Assembly (NCBI RefSeq): GCF_027622945.1
Contig: NZ_JAPZVQ010000003.1
Coordinates: 240,451 to 304,450 of the forward strand
Direction of reading: 5' to 3'
Source: Glycomyces lechevalierae
GTDB taxonomy: Bacteria > Actinomycetota > Actinomycetes > Mycobacteriales > Micromonosporaceae
DNA length: 64,000 bases
Notes under the pieces: model-generated
What the model was told of the DNA's origin: nothing
The model's input: the letters and a program-made list of their open reading frames with translations, nothing else
The model's database searches: none
Translations under genes and position numbers: made by a program
Shown: positions 39,952 through 47,820 of the stretch, in pieces
Position numbering within the stretch: position 1 is the stretch's first letter
Layout of the letters: each line of letters starts with the position of its first letter

Positions 39952-39980
39952 TTGGGCGGGGTTGGGCTGCAGCGTAGACT
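39952..39980 (+). promoter_or_regulatory. cysQ promoter, probable leaderless transcript
   Basis: TTGGGC (39952-39957) and TAGACT (39975-39980) are 17 bases apart, and the ATG follows 7 bases after the -10, so the mRNA would begin at the start codon. No SD is present. Confidence 0.65.
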
Positions 39981-39987
39981 GGCGCGC

Positions 39988-40812
39988 ATGTCTGACGCCC
40001 CTGGTTCCGGTTCGGTTACCGGAGTTCCCACCGCTACGCCTGCGGCCGCTTCCGCTGCTGACGTCGCGTTCGCGGCTGAGTTGGCGAGCGGCGCCGGGGA
40101 GTTGCTCCTGAAGTTGAGGGATGTGTTGGGGTTCTCGGATCCCAAGGCGCTCAAGGCCGCTGGGGATCAGCAGGCCAATGACTACCTGCTTGGAAGGGTC
40201 GCCGCCGAGCGGCCCGGGGATGCCGTGCTTTCCGAGGAAGGCAAGGGCGAGACCGGGCGGGTCGGGACTGAGCGGCTCGGGGCTGATCGCGTCTGGATCA
40301 TCGATCCACTTGACGGGACTCGTGAGTACTCCGAGGCCGGGCGGGACGACTGGGCCGTGCACGTTGCTCTCTGGCAGCGGGGCCTTGGACTGACCGCTTC
40401 CGCCGTCGCGCTTCCGGCACAATCTGTGACGTTGCGCACTGATGAGGTGTACGCGGTTCCCGCGCTTCGCGAGGGGAAGCCGCGTATCGCCGTGTCGCGC
40501 ACCAGACCACCGGCCGAGGTGGAGGCCGTCGCCGCCGCGTTGGGCGCGGAACTCGTGCCGATGGGCTCCGCCGGAGCCAAGGTCATGGCCGTGGTCGCCG
40601 GTACAGTTGACGCTTATGTGCACGCCGGCGGGCAGTTCGAGTGGGACTCCGCCGCTCCCGTAGGGGTGGCCCTCGCCTCCGGCTGGCACGCGACGCGGAT
40701 CGACGGCGCCCCGCTGCAGTACAACAATGCCGACCCGTACCTGCCGGACCTGCTGGTCTGCCGCCCCGACCTGGCCGGGCCCGCGCTCGAGGCCATTCGA
40801 GGGACGAACTGA
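39988..40812 (+). CDS. cysQ: 3'(2'),5'-bisphosphate nucleotidase CysQ (inositol monophosphatase family)
   Basis: CysQ (274 aa) removes the 3'-phosphate of PAP/PAPS in sulfur metabolism and belongs to the Mg/Li-dependent IMPase superfamily. Landmarks: AAGDQQAND (first metal loop), LSEEGKGE, the metal-binding motif [26 protein letters not shown], and the second signature [17 protein letters not shown]. The first 25 residues are an Ala/Pro/Thr-rich leader. I start at ATG 39988 because a -10 lies 7 nt upstream. It precedes the cysD-cysN pair by 71 bp and probably shares its regulation. Inositol monophosphatase is the alternative call; context favours CysQ. Confidence 0.88.
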   Translation: MSDAPGSGSVTGVPTATPAAASAADVAFAAELASGAGELLLKLRDVLGFSDPKALKAAGDQQANDYLLGRVAAERPGDAVLSEEGKGETGRVGTERLGADRVWIIDPLDGTREYSEAGRDDWAVHVALWQRGLGLTASAVALPAQSVTLRTDEVYAVPALREGKPRIAVSRTRPPAEVEAVAAALGAELVPMGSAGAKVMAVVAGTVDAYVHAGGQFEWDSAAPVGVALASGWHATRIDGAPLQYNNADPYLPDLLVCRPDLAGPALEAIRGTN

Positions 40813-40883
40813 CCACCCGGTCCCCGACCGGACCCGACAAACGAACACCCCGAACGGGGTCAGCCGAGAGGAGCATTGCGCCG

Positions 40884-41786
40884 GTGAGCGACTACCGCAT
40901 CAGCCACATCGCCGCGCTGGAGGCCGAGGCGATCTTCATCTTCCGTGAAGTCGCGGCCACCTGTCAGCGGCCCGTGCTGCTCTTCTCCGGCGGCAAGGAC
41001 TCCATCGTCATGCTGCACCTGGCGCAGAAGGCCTTCGCGCCGGCGCCGATCCCGTTCCCGGTGATGCACGTCGACACCGGCCAGAACTTCGCGGAGGTCA
41101 TCGACTACCGCGACCGCCGCGTCGCCGAGACCGGCGTGCAGCTCATCGTCGCCTCCGTGCAGGACGCGATCGACCGTGGCATGGTCGTCGAGCCGCCGGA
41201 CGGCACCCGCAACCGCATCCAGACCCCCGTGCTCCTGGAAGCTGCCGAGAAGTACCAGTTCGACGCCCTGTTCGGCGGCGCCCGCCGCGATGAAGAGAAG
41301 GCCCGCGCCAAGGAGCGCGTGTTCTCCTTCCGCGACGACTTCGGCCAGTGGGACCCCAAGAACCAGCGCCCCGAGTTGTGGAACCTGTACAACGGCCGGG
41401 TCCACCCGGGCGAGCAGATCCGGGTGTTCCCGCTGTCGAACTGGACCGAGCTCGACGTGTGGCGCTACATCGGCTCCGAGGACATCCCGCTGCCTGAGGT
41501 GTACTTCGCCTCCGAGCGCGAGGTCGTGGACCGCGGCGGCATGCTCTACGCCGTCAACGAGTTCATCAAGCCGCGCGAGGGCGAGGTGGTCTTCTCCGAG
41601 AAGGTCCGCTACCGCACCGTCGGCGACGCGAACCTGACGGCCGGCGTGCGCTCGGACGCGACCACGATCGACGAGATCATCGCCGAGGTCGAGGTCACGC
41701 GCATCACCGAGCGCGGCGCGACCCGCGGCGACGACAAGACCTCCGAGGCCGCGATGGAAGACCGGAAACGGGAAGGCTACTTCTAA
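40884..41786 (+). CDS. cysD: sulfate adenylyltransferase small subunit CysD
   Basis: CysD (300 aa) is the ATP-PPi-lyase catalytic subunit that makes APS from sulfate and ATP. The PP-loop is VLLFSGGKDSIVMLHLA (about 32-48). MHVDTGQNFAEVIDYRD, FGGARRDEEKARAKERVFSFRD and FPLSNWTELDVWRYI are the family blocks. GTG 40884 has GAGAGGAG upstream (about 12 nt) and starts SDYRISHIAALEAEAIFI; longer frames overlap cysQ. The stop overlaps the cysN start by one base (TAATG). Confidence 0.97.
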   Translation: MSDYRISHIAALEAEAIFIFREVAATCQRPVLLFSGGKDSIVMLHLAQKAFAPAPIPFPVMHVDTGQNFAEVIDYRDRRVAETGVQLIVASVQDAIDRGMVVEPPDGTRNRIQTPVLLEAAEKYQFDALFGGARRDEEKARAKERVFSFRDDFGQWDPKNQRPELWNLYNGRVHPGEQIRVFPLSNWTELDVWRYIGSEDIPLPEVYFASEREVVDRGGMLYAVNEFIKPREGEVVFSEKVRYRTVGDANLTAGVRSDATTIDEIIAEVEVTRITERGATRGDDKTSEAAMEDRKREGYF

Positions 41787-43063
41787 TGACGGACACGCTG
41801 ACCTCCCGCGAGGACACGCACGAACTGCTGCGCTTCGCCACGGCCGGTTCGGTGGACGACGGCAAGTCGACCCTCATCGGCCGCCTCCTGTTCGACTCGA
41901 AGGCGCTCTTCGACGACCAGTGGGACGCCGTCGAGGCCGTCAGCGCCGGCCGCGGCGACGAGTACACCGACCTCGCGCTGCTCACGGACGGCCTCCGCTC
42001 CGAGCGCGAGCAGGGCATCACGATCGACGTCGCGTACCGCTACTTCTCCACGCCCGAGCGCAAGTTCATCATCGCGGACACGCCCGGCCACATCCAGTAC
42101 ACGCGCAACATGGTCACCGGTGCGTCCACCGCCGACCTCGCGCTGATCCTGGTCGACGCCCGGAAGGGCCTCGTGGAGCAGTCCCGCCGCCACGCGTTCC
42201 TGTGCTCGCTGCTGCGCGTGCCGCACATGGTGCTGTGCGTCAACAAGATGGACCTCGTGGACTACGACGAGGCCGTCTTCAAGCGGATCGAGAACGAGTT
42301 CTCCGCGTTCGCCACGAAGCTCGAGGTCCCCGACCTGACGGTCATCCCGATCTCGGCCCTCAAGGGCGACAACGTGGTCAACCGCTCCGAGAACATGCCG
42401 TGGTTCAACGGCCCGAGCCTCCTCCACCACCTGGAGAAGGTCCACATCGCCTCGGACCGCAACCTCGTGGACGTGCGCTTCCCGGTCCAGCACGTGATCC
42501 GGCCGCACTCCAACGACAACCACGACTTCCGCGGCTACGCGGGCCAGGTCGCCTCCGGCGTCATGAAGCCCGGCGACGAGGTCATGGTGCTGCCCAGCGG
42601 CTTCACCTCGCGTATCGCGTCGATCGAGACCGCTGACGGCCCGCTCGACGAGGCCTTCCCGCCCTTGAGCGTCACCGTGCGTCTCGAGGACGAGCTCGAC
42701 GTCTCCCGCGGCGACATGCTCTGCCGCCCCGGCAACCAGGCGCGGGTGTCCCAGGACATCGAGGCGATGGTCTGCTGGATGGACGAGGCGCGCCCGCTCA
42801 AGCTGCGCGGCAAGTACGCCGTCAAGCACACCACGGCCGACGTGCGCGCGATCGTGAAGGACGTCCAGTACCAGCTCGACGTCAACACGCTCCACCGCGA
42901 CGAGACCGCGACCGAGTTGAGGCTCAACGAGATCGGCCGCGTCACGCTCCGCACGACCAAGCCGCTCCTGTGTGACGACTACCGCCGCAACCGGGCGACC
43001 GGCGGCTTCATCATCATCGATGAGTCCGACAACCGCACCGTCGGCGCGGGCATCATCGTCTAA
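41786..43063 (+). CDS. cysN: sulfate adenylyltransferase large subunit CysN (GTPase)
   Basis: CysN (425 aa) is the EF-Tu-like GTPase that drives APS synthesis by CysD. G motifs: GSVDDGKSTLIGRLLFDSK (G1, about 15-33), EQGITIDVAYRYF (G2), DTPGHIQYTRNM (G3), NKMDLVDYD (G4) and PISALKGDNV (G5). Two beta-barrel domains follow (about 230-425). There is no APS-kinase (CysC) fusion, so PAPS would need a separate enzyme, or APS is reduced directly. It is coupled to cysD by a TAATG overlap. A strong bipartite hairpin covers its stop codon. Confidence 0.97.
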   Translation: MTDTLTSREDTHELLRFATAGSVDDGKSTLIGRLLFDSKALFDDQWDAVEAVSAGRGDEYTDLALLTDGLRSEREQGITIDVAYRYFSTPERKFIIADTPGHIQYTRNMVTGASTADLALILVDARKGLVEQSRRHAFLCSLLRVPHMVLCVNKMDLVDYDEAVFKRIENEFSAFATKLEVPDLTVIPISALKGDNVVNRSENMPWFNGPSLLHHLEKVHIASDRNLVDVRFPVQHVIRPHSNDNHDFRGYAGQVASGVMKPGDEVMVLPSGFTSRIASIETADGPLDEAFPPLSVTVRLEDELDVSRGDMLCRPGNQARVSQDIEAMVCWMDEARPLKLRGKYAVKHTTADVRAIVKDVQYQLDVNTLHRDETATELRLNEIGRVTLRTTKPLLCDDYRRNRATGGFIIIDESDNRTVGAGIIV

Positions 43064-43125
43064 GCCCCACAACGGATTCGGGCCCGACCGCGAAAGCAGT
43101 TGGGCCCGAACTCATTGTGGGGCTT
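43062..43125. terminator. bipartite hairpin at the cysN stop
   Basis: AAGCCCCACAA (43062-43072) pairs with TTGTGGGGCTT (43115-43125), and TTCGGGCCC (43077-43085) pairs inside with GGGCCCGAA (43102-43110), around a 16-nt loop. The stem starts within the TAA of cysN. Confidence 0.85.
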
Positions 43126-43209
43126 GGTGACTGGTGTCACGTAGAACTGGATTCGTGCCGGAGTGTTGAAACGCGAATCGTGCGCTGAGTCCCAATACCG
43201 TTTCATGTC

Positions 43210-44106
43210 ATGGTCACTCATAACCATGAGATTCCCATCCGCCTCTTCCAAGATCGACCCGAGATCGCGGCTGAACTGCTGACGAAGGCGGTCGGATCAA
43301 CCGTCCCGTTCTACTCCAGCGCGGTGTCAGAGTCTGAAGCATTGACGAACTGTGATCCGCTCGAACTGAACTGCGACAACGTCGCAGTGTTTCGCGACGC
43401 CTTCGGCAAGCCGGTCTGCGCCATCATCACCGAGATCCAGCGAAGCGAGGATAGGGACAAGCCCTACACCTGGCCGATGTACCTGACCAACCTGCGGTCT
43501 CGACTCCGGTGCCAGGTGCAGTTGCTGGTCATCTGCACCAATGAAGCGACCGCGAAATGGGCCGGCCAGCTCATCAAGATCGGGCCGCCAGAGTTCGTTC
43601 TGCGCCCCGATGTGATCGGGCCGGGGGACTTGGTTCGGTTCATCGCTGATTTCGACACGAGGGAAGCGGTCGAACTGCTGATCCTGATCGCAGCGACAAA
43701 GGACAAGGGGCCGGGGACCGAATCCATCGCCCGCGACCTCGGCCGCCGCCTCAACGAACTTTCCGAGCCCGACCGCAAGAAGTACACTGGTTGGGCGTTC
43801 CAACTGCTCTCAACAGCTGCCTGCGAGATTCTGGAGGACCAAATGAGCCTGAGGTACGAGGAGTACCGCGAGACCTATGCCGGTCAGCTCGAACAACGCG
43901 GTGAGGCGCGCGGCGAAGCGCGTGGCGAGGCTCGCGGTGAGGCGCGCGGCATGGCGAGAGCCGTGCTCGAGATGTTCGAACTCCGCGGCGTCGAGGTGTC
44001 CGAGGCCGTTCGGGAGCGGATTTTGGCCTGCACCGATGCGGATCAGGCGGAGCGCTGGTTCACCAGCGCCTTCAGTGCCTCCCGCGCGGAGGAGATCTTC
44101 GACTGA
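43210..44106 (+). CDS. Rpn/YhgA-like PDDEXK-type nuclease family protein
   Basis: The 298-aa protein resembles the Rpn/transposase-related (PD-D/E-xK) group common in actinobacteria. An Asp/Glu-rich beta core contains LNCDNVAVFRDAFGKPVCAIITEIQRSEDRDKPYTWPMYLTNLRSRL, in which EIQ is the EvQ-like catalytic position. Later blocks are LLVICTNEATAKWA and WAFQLLSTAACEILEDQM. A hinge of four RGEA repeats (about 230-245) follows, then a helical end (VLEMFELRGVEVSEAVRERILACTDADQAERWF). Rpn proteins promote RecA-independent recombination in E. coli; the role here is unknown. ATG 43210 has no good RBS. Flanked on both sides by strong hairpins, it looks like an independent cassette. Confidence 0.72.
   Translation: MVTHNHEIPIRLFQDRPEIAAELLTKAVGSTVPFYSSAVSESEALTNCDPLELNCDNVAVFRDAFGKPVCAIITEIQRSEDRDKPYTWPMYLTNLRSRLRCQVQLLVICTNEATAKWAGQLIKIGPPEFVLRPDVIGPGDLVRFIADFDTREAVELLILIAATKDKGPGTESIARDLGRRLNELSEPDRKKYTGWAFQLLSTAACEILEDQMSLRYEEYRETYAGQLEQRGEARGEARGEARGEARGMARAVLEMFELRGVEVSEAVRERILACTDADQAERWFTSAFSASRAEEIFD
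43897..43944 (+). repeat. 4 x 12-bp in-frame repeat (Arg-Gly-Glu-Ala)
   Basis: Four consecutive 12-base units of the form CGCGGTGAGGCG, with synonymous changes, encode RGEA four times before the helical end of the Rpn-like protein. The repeat preserves the frame and is known in related proteins as a variable linker. Confidence 0.9.
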
Positions 44107-44125
44107 GTACGTGCCTTTGACTTTT

Positions 44126-44158
44126 ATGGGCCCGAGCCGCAATGCGGCTCGGGCCCAT
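44126..44158. terminator. bidirectional 16-bp hairpin
   Basis: ATGGGCCCGAGCCGCA and its exact complement are separated by one base between the convergent Rpn-like and YjbR-type genes. It has a CTTTTA just upstream (T-run for minus-strand reading is absent); likely a shared terminator. Confidence 0.8.
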
Positions 44159-44163
44159 TGCGT

Positions 44164-44505
44164 TCACGGTTGTTCGTAGGCCTTGCGGACGCGTACGGGG
44201 GCCTTGAGGTGCCAGGCGTCCTCGATCAGTTCGGTGAGGCGCTCCGGGTCGATCTTGTCGAGGTGGACGAGGATCATCGCGTAGCCGTCGTAGTGGGGCG
44301 TGGTGTAGAACGCCGGGTCGGCGGAGGCGAGGAGGGCGGCTTTCTCACTGGGGTCGCAGACGAGGGCGAGGCCGCCTTCGGCCTCGGTGCGGAGGCGGGC
44401 GAAGAATCGGCCCTTGACCTTGAGGGAGGGGGTGTGCCAGCTCGTGGTCACCTCGACCTCGGAGAGGCGGGAGGCGATGGTCACGACGTCGTCCCAGGTC
44501 GGCAT
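44164..44505 (-). CDS. MmcQ/YjbR family protein
   Basis: The 113-aa protein is of the YjbR/CyaY-like fold (PF04237). MPTWDDVVTIASRLSEVEVTTSWHTPSLKVKGRFFARL at the start and YAMILVHLDKIDPERLTELIEDAWHLKAPVRV at the end are the typical blocks, and YTTPHYDGY is central. The family is suspected to bind DNA because of its fold, but no function is demonstrated. Start ATG 44505. It ends 5 bases from the bidirectional hairpin. The gene stands alone between the Rpn-like gene and a membrane protein. Confidence 0.88.
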   Translation of the reverse strand: MPTWDDVVTIASRLSEVEVTTSWHTPSLKVKGRFFARLRTEAEGGLALVCDPSEKAALLASADPAFYTTPHYDGYAMILVHLDKIDPERLTELIEDAWHLKAPVRVRKAYEQP

Positions 44506-44554
44506 GGTGGGCTCCTCTCGACACCACCATGGTCCCGCACGGGTGCGACAGCCG

Positions 44555-45304
44555 CTAAGGGTTGATCCAGTTGCCGATCGAGATGAGGCTGGCGGCGGAG
44601 GCGCCGAGGACGGCGGTGGCGACGACGGCCGCGGCGAGGAGTCGCAGGGGCGTCTGGGTCCAGTCGGGGCCGATCTGGTGGCGCATGGCGGGCATGGAGC
44701 CGGTGCCGGGTTCGGGCTGCGGGGCCTGCTCGGCGGGCGGGAGTGCTTCTTCGACCTTGGGCCGCATGAAGTTCGCGGTGGAGAGCAGCTGCGTGTCGCC
44801 GTTGACGCCGTTGTCGACGCGGATGTGGTCGACCTGGACGGAGACGGGGCCGACCGAGCCGCGGAGGCCGTCGCCGACGCGTGCGAACTGGGCGGTGTCG
44901 CCCGGCCGGTAGCCGCTGAGGCTGGGGCGGGAGTGCTCGCCGGTGAGGCCGGAGGCCGAGCTCTCGCGGCCGACGCGGGGGACCGACCAGTTGTTGAAGC
45001 CCGGTTCCGAGCCGTGGCGCGGGGCCGAGCCCTCGCCGTGCGGCTGGGAGTACGCCTGGTGCGGTTCCGAAGCGCCGTAACGGGGTTCGGAGTGCGCGCT
45101 GCGGGTGTCGTCGTCGCTCGGCGCGGAGCTCTCCCAGCTGTAGCGGTACCGCGAGCGCGACTCGCTGCGAGGCGGCGGCTCGGCGACGGTGTCGACCTGG
45201 ATCGTGCGCTGCTCGTCGGTGCGGCCGTCGCCGACCCGGGGGAGTTCCCCCGTGGTCGGGTGCGCCGGGTCGCCGTATCGAGGTCCCCACTGGTCCTGGC
45301 TCAC
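44555..45304 (-). CDS. Pro/Ser/Arg-rich protein with C-terminal membrane anchor
   Basis: The 249-aa protein has a long low-complexity cytosolic-looking N-part (about 1-150, rich in Ser, Arg, Pro, Gly, with repeated GDPAHP, SEPRYG and PRHG-like segments). A short ordered core follows (VSVQVDHIRVDNGVNGDTQLLS, about 130-155), then one helix near the C-terminus (LLAAAVVATAVLGASAASLISI). No homologue is recognised. Start ATG 45304. It follows the DUF305 gene by about 10 bases on the same strand, so the two may be co-transcribed; a role in the envelope is possible. Confidence 0.7.
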   Translation of the reverse strand: MSQDQWGPRYGDPAHPTTGELPRVGDGRTDEQRTIQVDTVAEPPPRSESRSRYRYSWESSAPSDDDTRSAHSEPRYGASEPHQAYSQPHGEGSAPRHGSEPGFNNWSVPRVGRESSASGLTGEHSRPSLSGYRPGDTAQFARVGDGLRGSVGPVSVQVDHIRVDNGVNGDTQLLSTANFMRPKVEEALPPAEQAPQPEPGTGSMPAMRHQIGPDWTQTPLRLLAAAVVATAVLGASAASLISIGNWINP

Positions 45305-45314
45305 AGCGGCGTCC

Positions 45315-45935
45315 CTACTCTTCGACGGCGTTCAGGATGTTGTCGCGGTGGTTCTCGAGGTTCTCGATCTCGGCCTGCTGCTGGCTGATGGTGCGCCGGG
45401 CCGCGGTCGCGACGAGGTCGTTGTCGGTGCGGTCGAGCACGAGCTTGGCCATGTCGACGCCGCCGATGTGGTGGGCGATCATGAGGTCCGCGAACATGAC
45501 GTCGGCTTCGTTCCCGGTGAGGGACTTGAACTCGTCCATCTGCTCCTGGGTGGCCATGCCCGGCATGAGCCCGCCGGTCTCCTCGCTGTCGTGCGAGTGC
45601 TCGTCGCCCGCCCACGCCATCGGCTCGCCGCTGGAGAGCTGGACGCCCCAGTCGCGCAGCCAGGTGCGGTACATGCCGATCTCGGTGCTCTGCGTGGTGG
45701 CGATGTCGTACGCGACCGTCGTCATCGCCGGGTCCGAGCCGTTCTGCCACTCGTACATGGCCATCTCGACGGCCTGCTGGTGGTGCGTCTGCATGTCGCG
45801 CGCGAAGCCGGCCTCGACCGAGTCGTTGCCCGGCGCCGAGGTGCCGGAGACCCAGCCGACCCCGAAGCCCGCGGCGAGCATCAGCACGGCCGTGATCGCG
45901 ATCAGCAATGCGGGCCTGCGCCACAAGCGGCTCAT
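45315..45935 (-). CDS. DUF305 family membrane-anchored protein
   Basis: The 206-aa protein has an N-terminal membrane helix (LLIAITAVLMLAAGFGVGWVSG, about 10-31) and a ferritin-like DUF305 domain (about 40-200). The domain has two metal-ligand-like pairs, DMQTHHQQAVEMA and DLMIAHHIGGVDMA, plus a Met-rich GGLMPGMATQEQM stretch. DUF305 proteins frequently occur with copper-handling genes and the His-His/Met pattern suggests metal binding (inference). ATG 45935. It lies next to two DUF3105 genes, a combination seen repeatedly in actinobacteria. Confidence 0.9.
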   Translation of the reverse strand: MSRLWRRPALLIAITAVLMLAAGFGVGWVSGTSAPGNDSVEAGFARDMQTHHQQAVEMAMYEWQNGSDPAMTTVAYDIATTQSTEIGMYRTWLRDWGVQLSSGEPMAWAGDEHSHDSEETGGLMPGMATQEQMDEFKSLTGNEADVMFADLMIAHHIGGVDMAKLVLDRTDNDLVATAARRTISQQQAEIENLENHRDNILNAVEE

Positions 45936-45953
45936 TCGTCGTCCTCTCTCGGC

Positions 45954-45978
45954 GGGCGCTCCCCGAATGAGAGCGCCC
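45954..45978 (-). terminator. hairpin between the DUF3105 and DUF305 genes
   Basis: GGGCGCTC pairs with GAGCGCCC across a 9-nt loop in the 93-bp gap. It follows the DUF3105 stop in its own direction and may terminate or process that message. Confidence 0.6.
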
Positions 45979-46028
45979 GTTCCCTCACTTGCCTAACGAG
46001 CGTCGCCCCGAAAGGTTCGCGCGTGTCG

Positions 46029-46874
46029 TCAGCCTGTGGGCATCTGCTGGTCGGCCATGGTCGTGGTCAGGCCGTTGGCGCACTGCGCGCCCGGCTCGGC
46101 CGCGTTGTCGGCGTTCTGGATGTAGAAGTCCATGAACTCGTCGATCTTCGGGTCGTTGATGTCGTCCGTCTTGTACTGGACGCCCCACGCCTGCACCGAG
46201 ACGGCCACGCCCATCTCCGGGTACGGGCTCATCAGCGAGAAGTCGCGGCCCTCGACCTTGGCGGCGAGGGTCTTGATGCCGTCGCCGTCGACGAGCGCCG
46301 GGTCGTAGGTCAGCCAGACAGCGCCGTGCTCGAGGGAGTGGACGGCGTTGCCGTCCGCGATCTGCGCGTCGTAGACCGAGCCGGTGCAGGTCTGCCACTG
46401 GCTGAGGTGGTCGCCGCCCGCGGGCGGGGTGATCTCGTACGTGGGGACCGCGGTCGGGTCCTCGCCGTCGATGTGGGTCTGCTGCACGACCCACGGGTAC
46501 TTGAGGTCCTCCTCCTTGACGTCGCCGTCCTGGAGGGCCTCGGTCACCTCGGAGTAGTTCTTGTAGTCGCCGTAGTAGGAGGTGATGCCTTCCGGCGGCT
46601 GGCTGCGGTCCCAGACGACGAACACGGCGGCCCCGATCAGGCCGAGCGCCACGACGCCGACGCCGGTGAACGTGGCGATCAGACCCCACGGCTTCGGCTG
46701 CTTGACCTGGACGGCGCGGCCCTTCCGGGCGTTCGCGGGCGCCGAGGACTTGCTCAGGCCCTTGCTTTCGCCCTTGGCGGCGTCTTTCCTGCCGGCCGAG
46801 CGTTGTTCAACGACTGCGCCTTTGCCGGTGCTCTTGCCGGAGCCCTTGCTGGCGGTCTGCTTCTTCGATGCCAT
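46029..46874 (-). CDS. DUF3105 family membrane protein
   Basis: The 281-aa protein has a basic Lys/Ser/Ala-rich cytosolic tail (about 1-60), one membrane helix (GLIATFTGVGVVALGLIGAAVFVVW, about 63-87) and an external DUF3105 domain (about 95-281). The domain has DGDVKEEDLKYP, PPAGGDHLSQWQTCTGSVYD, ADGNAVHSLEHGAVWLTYDPALV and SLMSPYPEMG, in which HSLEHG and the Cys are conserved. Function is unknown; the HxxEHG motif suggests metal binding. It is paralogous to the gene at 47024. ATG 46874. Confidence 0.92.
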   Translation of the reverse strand: MASKKQTASKGSGKSTGKGAVVEQRSAGRKDAAKGESKGLSKSSAPANARKGRAVQVKQPKPWGLIATFTGVGVVALGLIGAAVFVVWDRSQPPEGITSYYGDYKNYSEVTEALQDGDVKEEDLKYPWVVQQTHIDGEDPTAVPTYEITPPAGGDHLSQWQTCTGSVYDAQIADGNAVHSLEHGAVWLTYDPALVDGDGIKTLAAKVEGRDFSLMSPYPEMGVAVSVQAWGVQYKTDDINDPKIDEFMDFYIQNADNAAEPGAQCANGLTTTMADQQMPTG

Positions 46875-47023
46875 ATCGCGGGGAGAGCCTTATTCGTCGA
46901 GGTCGGGATGAGCCGGAGCGGAGCCGGGGAGGGCCCGGTGTGAAGTCCACTCGCGTACGCCACCTTACCTGGTCGGTCCAGGGCACTCCCTTAGAGCGCG
47001 CTGCGAAACGGGCACCCCCGCCC

Positions 47024-47716
47024 CTACTGCGGCGCGGTCGCCGTCACACCGCCCGAGCAGGTCGCGTTCGGCTCCGGGTTGAACCGCTCGTTCAGCACGT
47101 ACGTGTCCAGGTACTCGCCGATCTTCGGATCGGACGGGTCCTCGGTCTGGTACCGGTTCCCCCACGACTGCAGCGACACCGCGACCCCCTGGCCCGGATA
47201 CGGGCTCATCAGGCTGTAGTCGCGGGCGCCGATGAGCAGCGCCAGCGCCTCGACGTCCGCCGGCTCGACCAGCTCCGGGTCGTACGTCAGCCACACCGCG
47301 CCGTGCTCCATCGAGTGCACCGCGTTCCCGTCGGCGATCGGCCCGTCGTACACCGAGCCGGTGCACGTCTGCCAGACCGAGAGGTGGCTCCCGCCGGCCG
47401 GCGGCTTCAGCTCGTACACCGGGCTCTGGCCGTCCCAGGTGTTCAGCGTGTCCACGTGCTCCTGCTGCGCCACGAACGGGTACTCGAGCTCCTCGGCCGT
47501 GACCTTCCCGTCCTGGATCGCCGTCATCACCGAGACGTAGTCGCCGTACTCCCCGTAGAAGCTCTCCACCCCGTCCATCGCGCTCGGCGCAGAGGCGGCG
47601 GTCGACTCGGCCGCGGCCTCGCCGTCGGCGCCACCAGGATCGGAGGCGCATCCCGCCAGCGCGCCGAGCGCGAGGGCGGCGGCGAGGGCGGTCCAGCGGT
47701 AGTGAAGCGGGCGCAT
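47024..47716 (-). CDS. DUF3105 family lipoprotein
   Basis: The 230-aa protein is a lipoprotein paralogue of the 46029 product: lipobox LAGC (Cys at about 22 from ATG 47716) and a DUF3105 domain with PPAGGSHLSVWQTCTGSVYD, ADGNAVHSMEHGAVWLTYDPELV and SLMSPYPGQGVAVSLQSWG. I use ATG 47716, with GGAAGG 8 nt upstream; an in-frame ATG nine codons earlier has no RBS. One copy is membrane-spanning and one lipid-anchored, so the pair could act together on the outer face. Function is unknown. Confidence 0.9.
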   Translation of the reverse strand: MRPLHYRWTALAAALALGALAGCASDPGGADGEAAAESTAASAPSAMDGVESFYGEYGDYVSVMTAIQDGKVTAEELEYPFVAQQEHVDTLNTWDGQSPVYELKPPAGGSHLSVWQTCTGSVYDGPIADGNAVHSMEHGAVWLTYDPELVEPADVEALALLIGARDYSLMSPYPGQGVAVSLQSWGNRYQTEDPSDPKIGEYLDTYVLNERFNPEPNATCSGGVTATAPQ

Positions 47717-47808
47717 GTTCGAAGCCTTCCGTCGAGGTTGCACAGAAGCAACCTACCGGTGCAGCCCACACGGGGGTTTATCACTCGCGGGCCGCGATCC
47801 GCGGCGTC

Positions 47809-47814
47809 TACGAT
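47809..47814 (+). promoter_or_regulatory. -10 element of a probable leaderless argS transcript
   Basis: TACGAT lies 6 bases before the GTG start of argS with no SD between them. Confidence 0.55.
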
Positions 47815-47820
47815 TACCGG

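Noticed and set aside
43210..44106. Rpn-like gene as an insertion-sequence transposase
   Set aside because: No terminal inverted repeats flank it and no DDE motif set is visible; the hairpins on each side differ in sequence and look like terminators.
44387..45388. 333-codon plus-strand frame opposite the YjbR-type and membrane-protein genes
   Set aside because: Composition is that of an antisense shadow (Val/Ala/Arg/Gly) with no motif; the minus-strand genes have clear families or topology.
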